Assembly (NCBI GenBank): GCA_030043455.1
Contig: JASHXQ010000175.1
Location: forward strand, 1 to 15,152
DNA length: 15,152 bases
DNA from: Nitrososphaerales archaeon
GTDB lineage: Archaea; Thermoproteota; Nitrososphaeria; Nitrososphaerales; CADDZS01
Direction of reading: 5' to 3'
Shown here in pieces: positions 6,474 to 13,438 of the stretch. The notes under the pieces are model-generated. The model saw only the letters and a list, made by a program, of their open reading frames with translations, was not told the DNA's origin and made no database searches. Both the position numbers and the translations under genes were made by a program. Every line of letters starts with the position of its first letter. The first letter of the stretch is position 1.

Positions 6474-7712
6474 TCATTTCCTTCCTTCAGTTTTCTTTGT
6501 GGCGGAAACAATCGAGAGGACATCTCGATCTTTCAACTGATAGTCCACGGGCAGTCTGAGTCCCGTCCGGGCATCCACTGCATAGATCAAACCTCTCGCT
6601 AGATCCGAGTGGATCGATTGGGCGAGATCCGCGACAGTCGTGCTATCTTGCATGAGAAACACATCGGGGAGGATGTTTCCCGAATTGTCCGAAAATTTCG
6701 TGGCATCTGATACCGGATAAACAGCGTTCATTCGTAGAAGTTTGAAGACGGCGACATTGATCGCAAATTGCACCCCGGTTCGCATGTATTCGCCAAGGAT
6801 AGCTCTGCTGATGTGGGAAAGTGCCCACTGCTGTTTTTCGGTCAGTTTCGCGCCCTTTACGAGATCGAACCGCTCCTCGCCCGGCAGATAGTTAATCGCC
6901 CCGCTCTGTTCGGCTCTCCGTAAGGTAAGCTCCGATTCTGCACTGCACGGGACTATAATCATGTCCTTGTAGCTCTCCCTGATTTTTTCGAAGTTTTTCG
7001 CAGCCTCGGGAACGTCCATCTTGTTGGCTACGATTAAGGTAGGCTTGGAAACTTCTCTCAGAGTCCACGCAAATTCCCGACGCTGATCGTCAGTCCACCT
7101 TTCTGCCTCCTCCCCGTAGAGCTGGTGCTTGCTCATGGCCTCCATTACATGCGATCTGCGGACTCCGACGCCTTGCATAATTTCGCTCACCGTTTCCCCA
7201 AAATCCGCAGTGGGAGACCCCTTCAATGTCCGGATAATCCGGTCGAAGCTATTGTCCAAGATTTTGAGATACCACATAGCCAGCTCTTCTTCTATATCGG
7301 ACACGTCCGCCACCGGATCACCTATCCCAGGACTGGCTATTTTCCCGTCTGCATCGATGCTGCCAGAAGCGTCGATGATGTGAAGCAGAGCGTCCGATTG
7401 TGCGGCAACCGTGAGGAACTGGTTTCCGAGTCCGCGGCCCTGCCATGCACCCTTGATTAGTCCAGGGAGGTCGATAATCTCAATGGGGATGATCCTCCAA
7501 CCGTCTTTGCAGGCTGAATTGCGAGGATTGTCTGCCTTGATACCAAGCTCTCTATGCACGCACAATGTAGCTGCATGTCCCACACCATTGTTCGGAGCTT
7601 TCGTAGTGAATGGATAGTTGCTTATTTCGGCACTTTGAGCCGTGGCGGAATTGAAGAAAGTCGTTTTTCCGGTATTGGTCTTTCCGATCAGACCGATTCT
7701 TACTAGTGGCAT
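6474..7712 (-). CDS. ychF: YchF/Obg-family translation-associated GTPase with C-terminal TGS domain
   Basis: This 412-residue P-loop GTPase is of the Obg/YchF type in its archaeal form. The motifs in order are G1 GKTNTGKT (10-17), a switch region TTKAPNNGVG (36-45), G3 DLPGL (81-85), G4 NKMD (230-233) and G5 SAES (257-260). A TGS domain occupies about residues 322-404. G4 is the canonical guanine-specific NKxD, unlike the NMxE of bacterial and eukaryotic YchF/OLA1 ATPases, so GTP specificity is expected. Family members bind ribosomes or the translation apparatus. The ATG at 7712 begins the P-loop domain at the expected distance. A TATA-like box at 7751-7757 would give a short leader. It probably forms a two-gene transcript with the dehydrogenase downstream. 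The gene symbol reflects family membership only. Confidence 0.88.
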   Translation of the reverse strand: MPLVRIGLIGKTNTGKTTFFNSATAQSAEISNYPFTTKAPNNGVGHAATLCVHRELGIKADNPRNSACKDGWRIIPIEIIDLPGLIKGAWQGRGLGNQFLTVAAQSDALLHIIDASGSIDADGKIASPGIGDPVADVSDIEEELAMWYLKILDNSFDRIIRTLKGSPTADFGETVSEIMQGVGVRRSHVMEAMSKHQLYGEEAERWTDDQRREFAWTLREVSKPTLIVANKMDVPEAAKNFEKIRESYKDMIIVPCSAESELTLRRAEQSGAINYLPGEERFDLVKGAKLTEKQQWALSHISRAILGEYMRTGVQFAINVAVFKLLRMNAVYPVSDATKFSDNSGNILPDVFLMQDSTTVADLAQSIHSDLARGLIYAVDARTGLRLPVDYQLKDRDVLSIVSATKKTEGRK

Positions 7713-7897
7713 TATTTCCGGTTACTGTTGCTTTCAACTATTTGCACCATGATAAAATCCTTAGCCATCCTTTGAAAAGGCCAACATCTTTAAGAGTCGA
7801 GCTTCTCCCTCCTTTGCGACTCGCGTCCGGCTTTTTTCGGCCCTCGGAAGAAAATTTTGAGCCAAGCAATTCATCACTTTGAAAATTCGAAGTAAAA
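7713..7897. promoter_or_regulatory. divergent promoter region between GTPase and beta-CASP nuclease genes
   Basis: The 185-base gap must drive both genes. For the minus-strand GTPase, TTTTATC at 7757-7751 is a good TATA candidate, placing the start site near 7727. For the plus-strand gene, AAAATTTT at 7851-7858 is a weaker candidate. An inverted repeat GAGTCG (7794-7799) / CGACTC (7817-7822) with a 17-base pyrimidine-rich spacer sits between them. Neither gene shows a clear Shine-Dalgarno sequence. Confidence 0.35.
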
Positions 7898-8938
7898 ATG
7901 AAGGAAACTAGCGCTCAAAGCGGCATTATCACTCGTCACGGCAAGAGAATCAGCGTTTCTCACCGGGGTGGGATACTTATCAAAACGGGAGAGTATTCGC
8001 TCGCACTTGATCCGAAGCGCGCCTCCAAGTCGGATTTTTCATTTGTCTCTCACGCTCATATCGATCATGTCCACAGTCCCGACGGTAGTTCCCGAATAAT
8101 CGCGAGCAAGGAAACTGTGAAGCTTGCGAAGGTCAGGGGTTATCATCTGAGAGACGCCATCGAAGGGTATGCGGGTATCGATTTGCTAGACGCCGGTCAC
8201 ATTTTGGGTTCAAGGGCTATCCTGATCGAGGATAGCGTGTTCTATACAGGTGATTTTTCTACGAGGGATAGGGGGTTTCTCAGAGGCTCTCCAGGGGTGA
8301 AGTGCGATACGCTGATCATGGAAACCACCTACGGCACCCCCCGCTATGTCTTCACCGATACCGAGAAAATCGTCTCGAGAGTGAGCCGGCTGATCGCGGA
8401 GTGTTTCCACAACTGTCGCCCAGTAGTTCTAACCGGATATCCACTCGGCAAGGCTCAGCTCATTACCTATCTGTTTAGGAACTGGGGGCCTATCTACCTC
8501 CACGAGTCGGTGCACGGTATGAACGAAGCTCACGTGGATCTTGGCGTTGACCTCCCCCGCTTAGAATCCTGCGGGAGTGGAACCAAACAAGAATCCATCT
8601 TGAGAAAGCGCCCTTGGATTGTGATTGCGCCGGCATCTTCCGGTAGGTCTCAATTCATCAAATCTCTCCGAGAGAATTATGGCGCAGTGGTTATTGCTTT
8701 TACCGGATGGGCTGTGGATCCCCGGTACAGCTATGCCATGGGAGTGGATTATGCTTTCGATCTGAGCGATCACTGCGATTTCAGTGAGCTCGTACAGCTG
8801 GCGAAATACTGCAATCCTTCAAAGATCTACACGGTGCACGGCTTTGCCGCGGAATTTGCAGAGCACCTCAAGTTCCTAGGATTTGATGCAGAGCCCCTAG
8901 ATGGAATCGAGCAAAGCACTCTAACAAGCTACGCCTAA
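7898..8938 (+). CDS. metallo-beta-lactamase/beta-CASP nuclease, short form
   Basis: This 346-residue protein is a metal-dependent nuclease of the beta-CASP branch of the metallo-beta-lactamase fold, related to archaeal mRNA 3'-end-processing-factor-like proteins and SNM1/Artemis-type exonucleases. Zinc ligands are visible: HAHIDH at 52-57, H101 in DAGHILGS and D119 in YTGDFSTRD. The beta-CASP motifs are METTYG (141-146, acidic motif A), SDHCDF with H292 (motif B) and TVHG with H314 (motif C), so the active site appears complete. It lacks the N-terminal KH domains of the large archaeal aCPSF1 proteins, and its length matches the small group that includes ligase-associated exonucleases. Whether RNA or DNA is the substrate cannot be told, and no ligase or helicase gene is adjacent. 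The start is ATG without a Shine-Dalgarno sequence. It converges with ileS across 13 bases. Confidence 0.87.
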   Translation: MKETSAQSGIITRHGKRISVSHRGGILIKTGEYSLALDPKRASKSDFSFVSHAHIDHVHSPDGSSRIIASKETVKLAKVRGYHLRDAIEGYAGIDLLDAGHILGSRAILIEDSVFYTGDFSTRDRGFLRGSPGVKCDTLIMETTYGTPRYVFTDTEKIVSRVSRLIAECFHNCRPVVLTGYPLGKAQLITYLFRNWGPIYLHESVHGMNEAHVDLGVDLPRLESCGSGTKQESILRKRPWIVIAPASSGRSQFIKSLRENYGAVVIAFTGWAVDPRYSYAMGVDYAFDLSDHCDFSELVQLAKYCNPSKIYTVHGFAAEFAEHLKFLGFDAEPLDGIEQSTLTSYA

Positions 8939-8951
8939 ATTTTCGAGCCTC

Positions 8952-11900
8952 TCACGAGATCTCGAGGTAAATTTCGTTTCCATCGATTTCCGCTTTCGAC
9001 CACAAATCGCTTTCCGGAAGTTTGTCTGGGTAGAGCTCCACCCTCCTCACCCTCACAAGGAACGCCAGCTGATCTTTCTTGGATTCCAGCAGTCTGGAAG
9101 TTTGTTCACCAAGTCCCGCAACCTTGGCCTCATTCAAGACATCCGTAGGGTTGAAGCCCTTCTCCTTTCTGAGTGATTGGAGATTCCGCGCCAGATCTCT
9201 TGTGGTACCCTCAGCAATGAGGTTGTCGTCTCTGGAAATATCGAGCGCGATTACGACCCCGTAGTTTTCCGAGACAACATAGTTGGGATCGGATGATGAG
9301 AAGTCAAAGATCACATCGGATTCTGTGAGTTCGAAGTCCGGCATCTCGGGAAGTCTTGCTTTCCCATTTTTTCGCAGTTCACTGAAAAGCCAAATCGCAT
9401 TAACAGAAGCCAATTTCGCAGTGAGCTCATTCGTTCTATTTTTGGCTCTAGGAGCCACCAATTCGAAATTGGGCTTCACCGAGATCTTAATCGGAGTTTT
9501 CGCGGGGTCGATCTCAAACTCTGCACCTACTAGATTCACCTGCTCTAAAAACAGGGCTCTGTCCGAGGAGATTAGATCAATTTCATCTTCTCCCATGAGA
9601 AAAACCGCATTTCGAAGGGGCCAGCGGCGTTTCACTTTCCCCTTCATCCGTGCAGCATTCGTAAGTGAGACGAGGTTCGCGAGAAGATCAAACTCCACTT
9701 CCAACCGATCATTCCTGAATCGGGCTTCAGACTGCGGCCAGTCGCTCAAAACCAGACTTTCCACCCCGAAGGATTTCGATGCAAGATAGTCGGTGACATA
9801 AGGCGACACCGGATGGAGCATTACATCGATCTGTAAAAGAGCAAGGCCCAGTACCGAATAGATGATTTGCCGTCTTTCCCGACTCTCCACAGTTTCCTCC
9901 CACATTTCCCCCCGAACGATAGGAATGTAGGTCTGACTGAGAAGGTCGATCACAAAAACCTCGATCGCTCTAACTGCTTCCGAGTAACGACCCTGATTGT
10001 AAGCCTCAGTGCAAATGTCTATGGTTGCTCCCACTTTAGAGAGGAGCCATCGATCCTGCTTTTTGAAAACAACCTCTCCAGCTTTTTGCAGTCGTTTCAT
10101 GGCCTCCTCCGGGGTAAAACGAAAACCATCAAAGCTTGCATTCTGCAGATAGAAAACATGCATGTGATAGAGCGTATTCAAGATCTGGTATGGTCGAGTG
10201 ACCATCTCTGCCTTGCTGAAGTTGATGGAATCAATCACACTGGCTTTCCAGTTCAAGTAAAGCCGTACGAGATCCACGGATGTCGATTTCAAGAGCTCTC
10301 GGACCGGGACAAAGTTCCCCTTGCTCTTGCTGAGTTTCTCTCCATGCTCGTCAAGCACGTGGCCCATGAAAAGGAAAGCTCGATACGGCGACACTGCTTT
10401 CATTTGGTAGATCACATTCTCAAGGAGCAGACTGTATGCCCATCCCCTAGTCTGATCGATGCCTTCCGTTAGAAACGGCATGGGCACTAGATCGTGATAC
10501 TCTTTGTCCGTGTGCGCGGCGTAAGGAGCAGCCCCGCTGTTATGCCACGTATCTAGCACAAAGGGCTCACGTTTCATATCAGATCCGCATTTGGGGCACG
10601 GGATTAGAATCCGGTCAATCCAGGGACGATGTAACTCGAAGCCCTGTCCATCCGGAAGACTCTTGGCTTTCGTGACGATTTCATTTCGGGAGAACAAACC
10701 CTCCTTCTCCTGACAGTTTGGACATCTCCATATGGGAAGGGGAGTGCCCCAAATTCGTTCCCGTGAAATGCACCATGGTCTCTTCTCCTTTACGATTTCA
10801 ATGAACCGATTTCTAGGGGGATCGTAGTAATATTCTACATCAGAGGCAGCATCCACGGCCAACTCTTTCAAGCGGTCGACGAAGTAGAAATACTCCCGCC
10901 GAGCGAGCCAAACCAGCCTATCTCCTGATCGCCAGCAGATCGGGTACTCGTGTTTGATTTTCCCGTATTTGAGAAGCAATCCCTTCTCCTTCAGCGCGTC
11001 CGCTACTTTCGAATCAGCATCTCTCACAAAGAGCCCGCCAAAGGCCCCTGCCTTCTCAGTGAAAACCGCTTGGTCGTCGATAGGGTTGAATATCGGCATA
11101 TGTCTTTTCTGCGCCGCCTCAAAGTCATCCTCGCCGTTTGCAGGAGCCATGTGGACGAGACCGGAACCGGTTGTCACATCCACGAATTCCTCTGCAACGA
11201 CGGAATGAACCAACGGACTTTCCCAATCTAGTCCACCTTGCTCGGGAACAAGATCGGCAATCGGGTATTCATATCGCAATCCATCGAGCTCTTGTCCCTC
11301 CACACTCTGTTTCACTTCGTAATTCTGAATCTTGAGCTCCTTCATCAGGGGTTCCAGCCTTTCGGCTCCGACGATCCAGGTCTCGAGAGAGGGCTGGACC
11401 GTCAAATAGCAGTACTCTGCCTCGGGTTTTACCCCGACTAACTCGTCTGTAACCACCGTGAAAGGCATCGTTGTCCAGGCGATGAGGTAGGTATTGTCGG
11501 CTTCCCGGATTTTCATCTTGAAGTACAGAGACGGATCTTCCAGGTTCTCATAACCCCCGAGGCCCACCTCCGCGGCACTGAGAGAAGTCTGGCAGCTGGG
11601 GCAGAAGGGAGTGACTCTGAACCCTTCGGTGAGAACCTTGTTTTCCCAGGCAGCGCGCAAGATCTGCCACTCCCTTTCTATGTACGCATCGCGATAGGTC
11701 CAGAAGGCATGTTCGTCGTCGATCAGGAGACCGATCCGGTCATCGGACTCTTTCCAGACATCGTGATAGCGCAACACCATCTCCTTGCACTTTCGGACTA
11801 GAGCTTCTTCCCCCACTAGCTTGAGGTTGGCCGTTTTGTTCCCTGTAAGCCCCAGTTCCTTTTCCGCTTGGAGCTCCACCGGGAGTCCTTGAGTATCCCA

Positions 11901-12185
11901 GCCTCCCTTGAAATCCACAAAAGTTCCTCGGATCGTCTCAAACCGGTACCATAGATCCTTCATGATCCGACCCCGGAGGTGACCCATGTGAGGTTCGCCG
12001 TTGAGAGTAGGGGGACCGTCCACATAGCCCGCAAGCTTTGCTTTTCGGTCGTAGAATTTCTGACGGATCTTTTCCCTCACATTTTCTTTGTCCCATCGTT
12101 CCCGGACCTCATCCTCGATCGCGAGGGCATTGTAGGAATTAGGCAGCCCCAGACTCTTATCAGGCTGCTTCGTCGTTTTGCTCAC
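8952..12185 (-). CDS. ileS: isoleucyl-tRNA synthetase
   Basis: This class I aminoacyl-tRNA synthetase of 1077 residues charges tRNA-Ile; the length is normal for the archaeal type. The HIGH motif is HMGH at 66-69 and KMSKS is KLSKS at 617-621. Between them lies the CP1 editing domain, with the threonine motif WTTMPF (237-242) and HMAPANGEDDF (345-355). Cysteine pairs at 195/198, 488/491 and 530/533 suggest zinc sites. LDTWHNSGAAPY (544-555) replaces the more common DVWFDSG. The anticodon-binding helical region and a C-terminal extension follow. The start is GTG, supported by GGAGG at 12199-12195 with a nine-base gap. No frameshift or truncation is seen. The open frames on the opposite strand here are shadows. 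It ends 13 bases from the convergent beta-CASP gene. Confidence 0.97.
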   Translation of the reverse strand: MSKTTKQPDKSLGLPNSYNALAIEDEVRERWDKENVREKIRQKFYDRKAKLAGYVDGPPTLNGEPHMGHLRGRIMKDLWYRFETIRGTFVDFKGGWDTQGLPVELQAEKELGLTGNKTANLKLVGEEALVRKCKEMVLRYHDVWKESDDRIGLLIDDEHAFWTYRDAYIEREWQILRAAWENKVLTEGFRVTPFCPSCQTSLSAAEVGLGGYENLEDPSLYFKMKIREADNTYLIAWTTMPFTVVTDELVGVKPEAEYCYLTVQPSLETWIVGAERLEPLMKELKIQNYEVKQSVEGQELDGLRYEYPIADLVPEQGGLDWESPLVHSVVAEEFVDVTTGSGLVHMAPANGEDDFEAAQKRHMPIFNPIDDQAVFTEKAGAFGGLFVRDADSKVADALKEKGLLLKYGKIKHEYPICWRSGDRLVWLARREYFYFVDRLKELAVDAASDVEYYYDPPRNRFIEIVKEKRPWCISRERIWGTPLPIWRCPNCQEKEGLFSRNEIVTKAKSLPDGQGFELHRPWIDRILIPCPKCGSDMKREPFVLDTWHNSGAAPYAAHTDKEYHDLVPMPFLTEGIDQTRGWAYSLLLENVIYQMKAVSPYRAFLFMGHVLDEHGEKLSKSKGNFVPVRELLKSTSVDLVRLYLNWKASVIDSINFSKAEMVTRPYQILNTLYHMHVFYLQNASFDGFRFTPEEAMKRLQKAGEVVFKKQDRWLLSKVGATIDICTEAYNQGRYSEAVRAIEVFVIDLLSQTYIPIVRGEMWEETVESRERRQIIYSVLGLALLQIDVMLHPVSPYVTDYLASKSFGVESLVLSDWPQSEARFRNDRLEVEFDLLANLVSLTNAARMKGKVKRRWPLRNAVFLMGEDEIDLISSDRALFLEQVNLVGAEFEIDPAKTPIKISVKPNFELVAPRAKNRTNELTAKLASVNAIWLFSELRKNGKARLPEMPDFELTESDVIFDFSSSDPNYVVSENYGVVIALDISRDDNLIAEGTTRDLARNLQSLRKEKGFNPTDVLNEAKVAGLGEQTSRLLESKKDQLAFLVRVRRVELYPDKLPESDLWSKAEIDGNEIYLEIS

Positions 12186-12194
12186 AGTCTAGAT

Positions 12195-12199
12195 CCTCC
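12195..12199 (-). promoter_or_regulatory. Shine-Dalgarno sequence for ileS
   Basis: On the minus strand this reads GGAGG, nine bases before the GTG at 12185. It is the feature that decides the GTG start, because no ATG is nearby in frame. Confidence 0.7.
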
Positions 12200-12233
12200 G
12201 CTCGAAGTCAAGGTCGCAGCCGATCCAAATGAA

Positions 12234-12473
12234 ATGAAAAAATGTAAGGGAAAACTCGAAACACAAGCAGATACGTCAGTGACGCGACTGTTGAAAAAAG
12301 TGACGACAGATTTGGTGGCCACCCAAAACCTAGATCTAGAGGCCAGATGTCGTAGGGCGTATTTAGAAGTTTTTGTAGAACGGTCCGGTTATTGCCGTGA
12401 GAAAGCTTTGAGATCTCTCTGGATTTTTGTCAAATCTAGTCCATATATTTTAGCGCAAAGTGAAGAAAGCTAA
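12234..12473 (+). CDS. small hypothetical ORF of 79 residues, doubtful
   Basis: An ATG-started frame encodes a basic peptide beginning MKKCKGKLETQ and ending LAQSEES, with cysteines at 4, 50 and 64 and a run of alternating charged and hydrophobic residues that could be helical. I recognise no family. There is no Shine-Dalgarno sequence and no obvious promoter, and the same frame continues open upstream into the antisense of ileS, which makes chance likely. Its 3' part covers the TATA-like box of the next gene. Treat it as possible only. Confidence 0.2.
   Translation: MKKCKGKLETQADTSVTRLLKKVTTDLVATQNLDLEARCRRAYLEVFVERSGYCREKALRSLWIFVKSSPYILAQSEES
12441..12452 (+). promoter_or_regulatory. possible TATA box for the cdvB-like gene
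   Basis: CCATATATTTTA is the best TATA-like sequence upstream of the ATG at 12528. A transcription start about 25 bases downstream (near 12475) would give a leader of roughly 50 bases, long enough to contain the Shine-Dalgarno sequence and the hairpin noted separately. Confidence 0.45.
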
Positions 12474-12497
12474 ACCTAGACTGTTATCGTTTGATTC

Positions 12498-12528
12498 GGA
12501 GGGTGGACTCTTCGGTGCTAAAACCGAA
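12498..12528 (+). promoter_or_regulatory. Shine-Dalgarno sequence plus start-codon hairpin of the cdvB-like gene
   Basis: GGAGG at 12498-12502 (continuing GGTGGA) is a strong Shine-Dalgarno sequence but ends 25 bases before the ATG. Between them, TTCGGT (12511-12516) pairs perfectly with ACCGAA (12523-12528), a six-pair hairpin whose last base is the A of the ATG. With the hairpin formed, only eight bases separate the two sites. An in-frame TAA at 12519-12521 rules out an earlier start. Confidence 0.5.
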
Positions 12529-13172
12529 TGTCACAGTTTTCCTCCAGATGGCAGAAATCTCCGTCAGAGGGCTTGAGCACTCGAATACGGGATACAGTAC
12601 GATCACCGGGACCACTTAAGCCACGTCTTGAGCAGGCCGGACGACAAATACAGGTGCAGATCGCAAAACTAGACGCTACTTCTGCGAAGCTGAGAGAAAG
12701 AGACTCTTCGATCTTTAACAAGGTCGTAGCAGCGATTCAGAAACACGATACTCAGCACGCGAACATCTTGGCAAACGAGCTTTCCGAAGTTCGCAAGATG
12801 AACAAGCTTGTTACTCAGGCAAAGCTTGCACTCGAACAGATCACACTGAGACTCAATACAGTCCAGGAGCTCGGCGACATCGTCGTCACACTCTCTCCAG
12901 CCATGGGCGTTATCCGAAACGTCAGGTCTGGTCTAGTGAGTGTCATCCCAGAGGCAGAGCACGAAATCGGAGAAATCTCAGGACTACTCAGCAGCATTCT
13001 AGTCGATGCAGGACAGCTCGGAGCAGGCGTAATCAACTTCGAGTCTGCAAACGAAGAAGCAGACAAGATCTTGGCAGAAGCAGGAGCAGTTGCAGAGCAG
13101 AGAATGCGCGACAAATTCCCAGACCTGCCTTCCTCAGTTCCCACAGGAACAGAGACAGCAGGTTTCTCGTAA
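12528..13172 (+). CDS. CdvB-like ESCRT-III paralogue without winged helix
   Basis: This 214-residue Snf7/ESCRT-III-family protein is of the archaeal cell-division type. It has a short N-terminus with W8 (FSSRWQ) and a basic stretch ending GPLKPRLEQA (28-37), both typical of thaumarchaeal CdvB paralogues. Long amphipathic helices follow at about 38-115 (QIQVQIAKLDATSAKLRERD and onward). A Gly/Pro-containing turn leads to an acidic C-terminal part, where EEADKILAEAGAVAEQRMRD (176-195) may be the short helix that binds the MIT domain of CdvC. There is no C-terminal winged helix, unlike the downstream paralogue, which places it with the CdvB1/B2-like group of filament subunits thought to drive membrane constriction. 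Codon choice looks restricted (many ATC, GCA, CAG), suggesting high expression. It is followed at once by a hairpin/T-tract terminator, so it probably forms its own transcript. Confidence 0.9.
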   Translation: MSQFSSRWQKSPSEGLSTRIRDTVRSPGPLKPRLEQAGRQIQVQIAKLDATSAKLRERDSSIFNKVVAAIQKHDTQHANILANELSEVRKMNKLVTQAKLALEQITLRLNTVQELGDIVVTLSPAMGVIRNVRSGLVSVIPEAEHEIGEISGLLSSILVDAGQLGAGVINFESANEEADKILAEAGAVAEQRMRDKFPDLPSSVPTGTETAGFS

Positions 13173-13198
13173 AGGGGAATCCTCAAGCAAAAGGGAAT

Positions 13199-13245
13199 TA
13201 TCTGTGCCCCCGTGGCGCAGATAAGACCCTCTGTTTCCTTTTTTT
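13199..13245 (+). terminator. hairpin plus T-tract terminator after the cdvB-like gene
   Basis: The arms TATCTGTGCC (13199-13208) and GGCGCAGATA (13214-13223) form a ten-pair stem (one G-T pair) with a five-base loop. It is followed by a pyrimidine-rich stretch with seven T residues at 13239-13245. It begins 27 bases after the stop codon. T-tracts alone can end transcription in archaea; such a stable preceding hairpin is less usual, and it may also protect the mRNA end. Confidence 0.65.
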
Positions 13246-13438
13246 CTATTAGAGTAAAGCGCTGGAGAATCAAAGTTTCATAGAAAGGGACCGTTTCACA
13301 AGGATCAGGCGGAGACCTTCTACACCAAATTTCATATCGTACTGGTTTTTTCGTACGGGAAATCCCGTGACCTGCACCTCTCATCTACCGACAGGTTTTT
13401 CCGAAGTTCCATTCGTATTCTGAATTTTTTCTCATTTT
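13246..13438 (+). promoter_or_regulatory. probable promoter/leader region of cdvB
   Basis: After the terminator, about 190 bases precede cdvB. They include a tight hairpin ACGGG(A)AA(T)CCCGT near 13355-13367, just after a run of six T, and two more T6 runs at 13425-13430 and 13435-13440. TATTCTGAATT near 13416-13426 could serve as a TATA element only if the start site lies at or inside the annotated start. The assignment is weak. Confidence 0.25.

Larger units (their letters stand above)
12186..12527. other. divergent intergenic region between ileS and the cdvB-like gene
   Basis: This 342-base region carries the ileS leader on one side and the promoter and leader of the cdvB-like gene on the other. 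It contains two adjacent short palindromes, GGTGGCCACC (12314-12323, within a broader near-symmetry) and CTAGATCTAG (12330-12339). A doubtful 79-codon frame (12234-12473) overlaps both palindromes and the TATA-like box. No RNA gene was recognised. Confidence 0.45.

Noticed and set aside
9283..9789. Long open frame (168 codons) on the plus strand inside ileS; a second of 201 codons lies at 9867-10472
   Set aside because: Both lie fully antisense to a well-conserved synthetase, look like no family, and have the Ser/Arg-rich composition typical of antisense frames.
13204..13290. Possible tRNA start (GCCCCCG, then TG, then GCGC) after the cdvB-like gene
   Set aside because: No matching 3' acceptor strand and no T-loop motif downstream; the bases are better explained by the terminator hairpin.
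12815..13384. 189-codon frame on the minus strand over the cdvB-like gene
   Set aside because: It is antisense to a recognised ESCRT-III gene, Ser/Pro/Cys-rich, and crosses the terminator hairpin.
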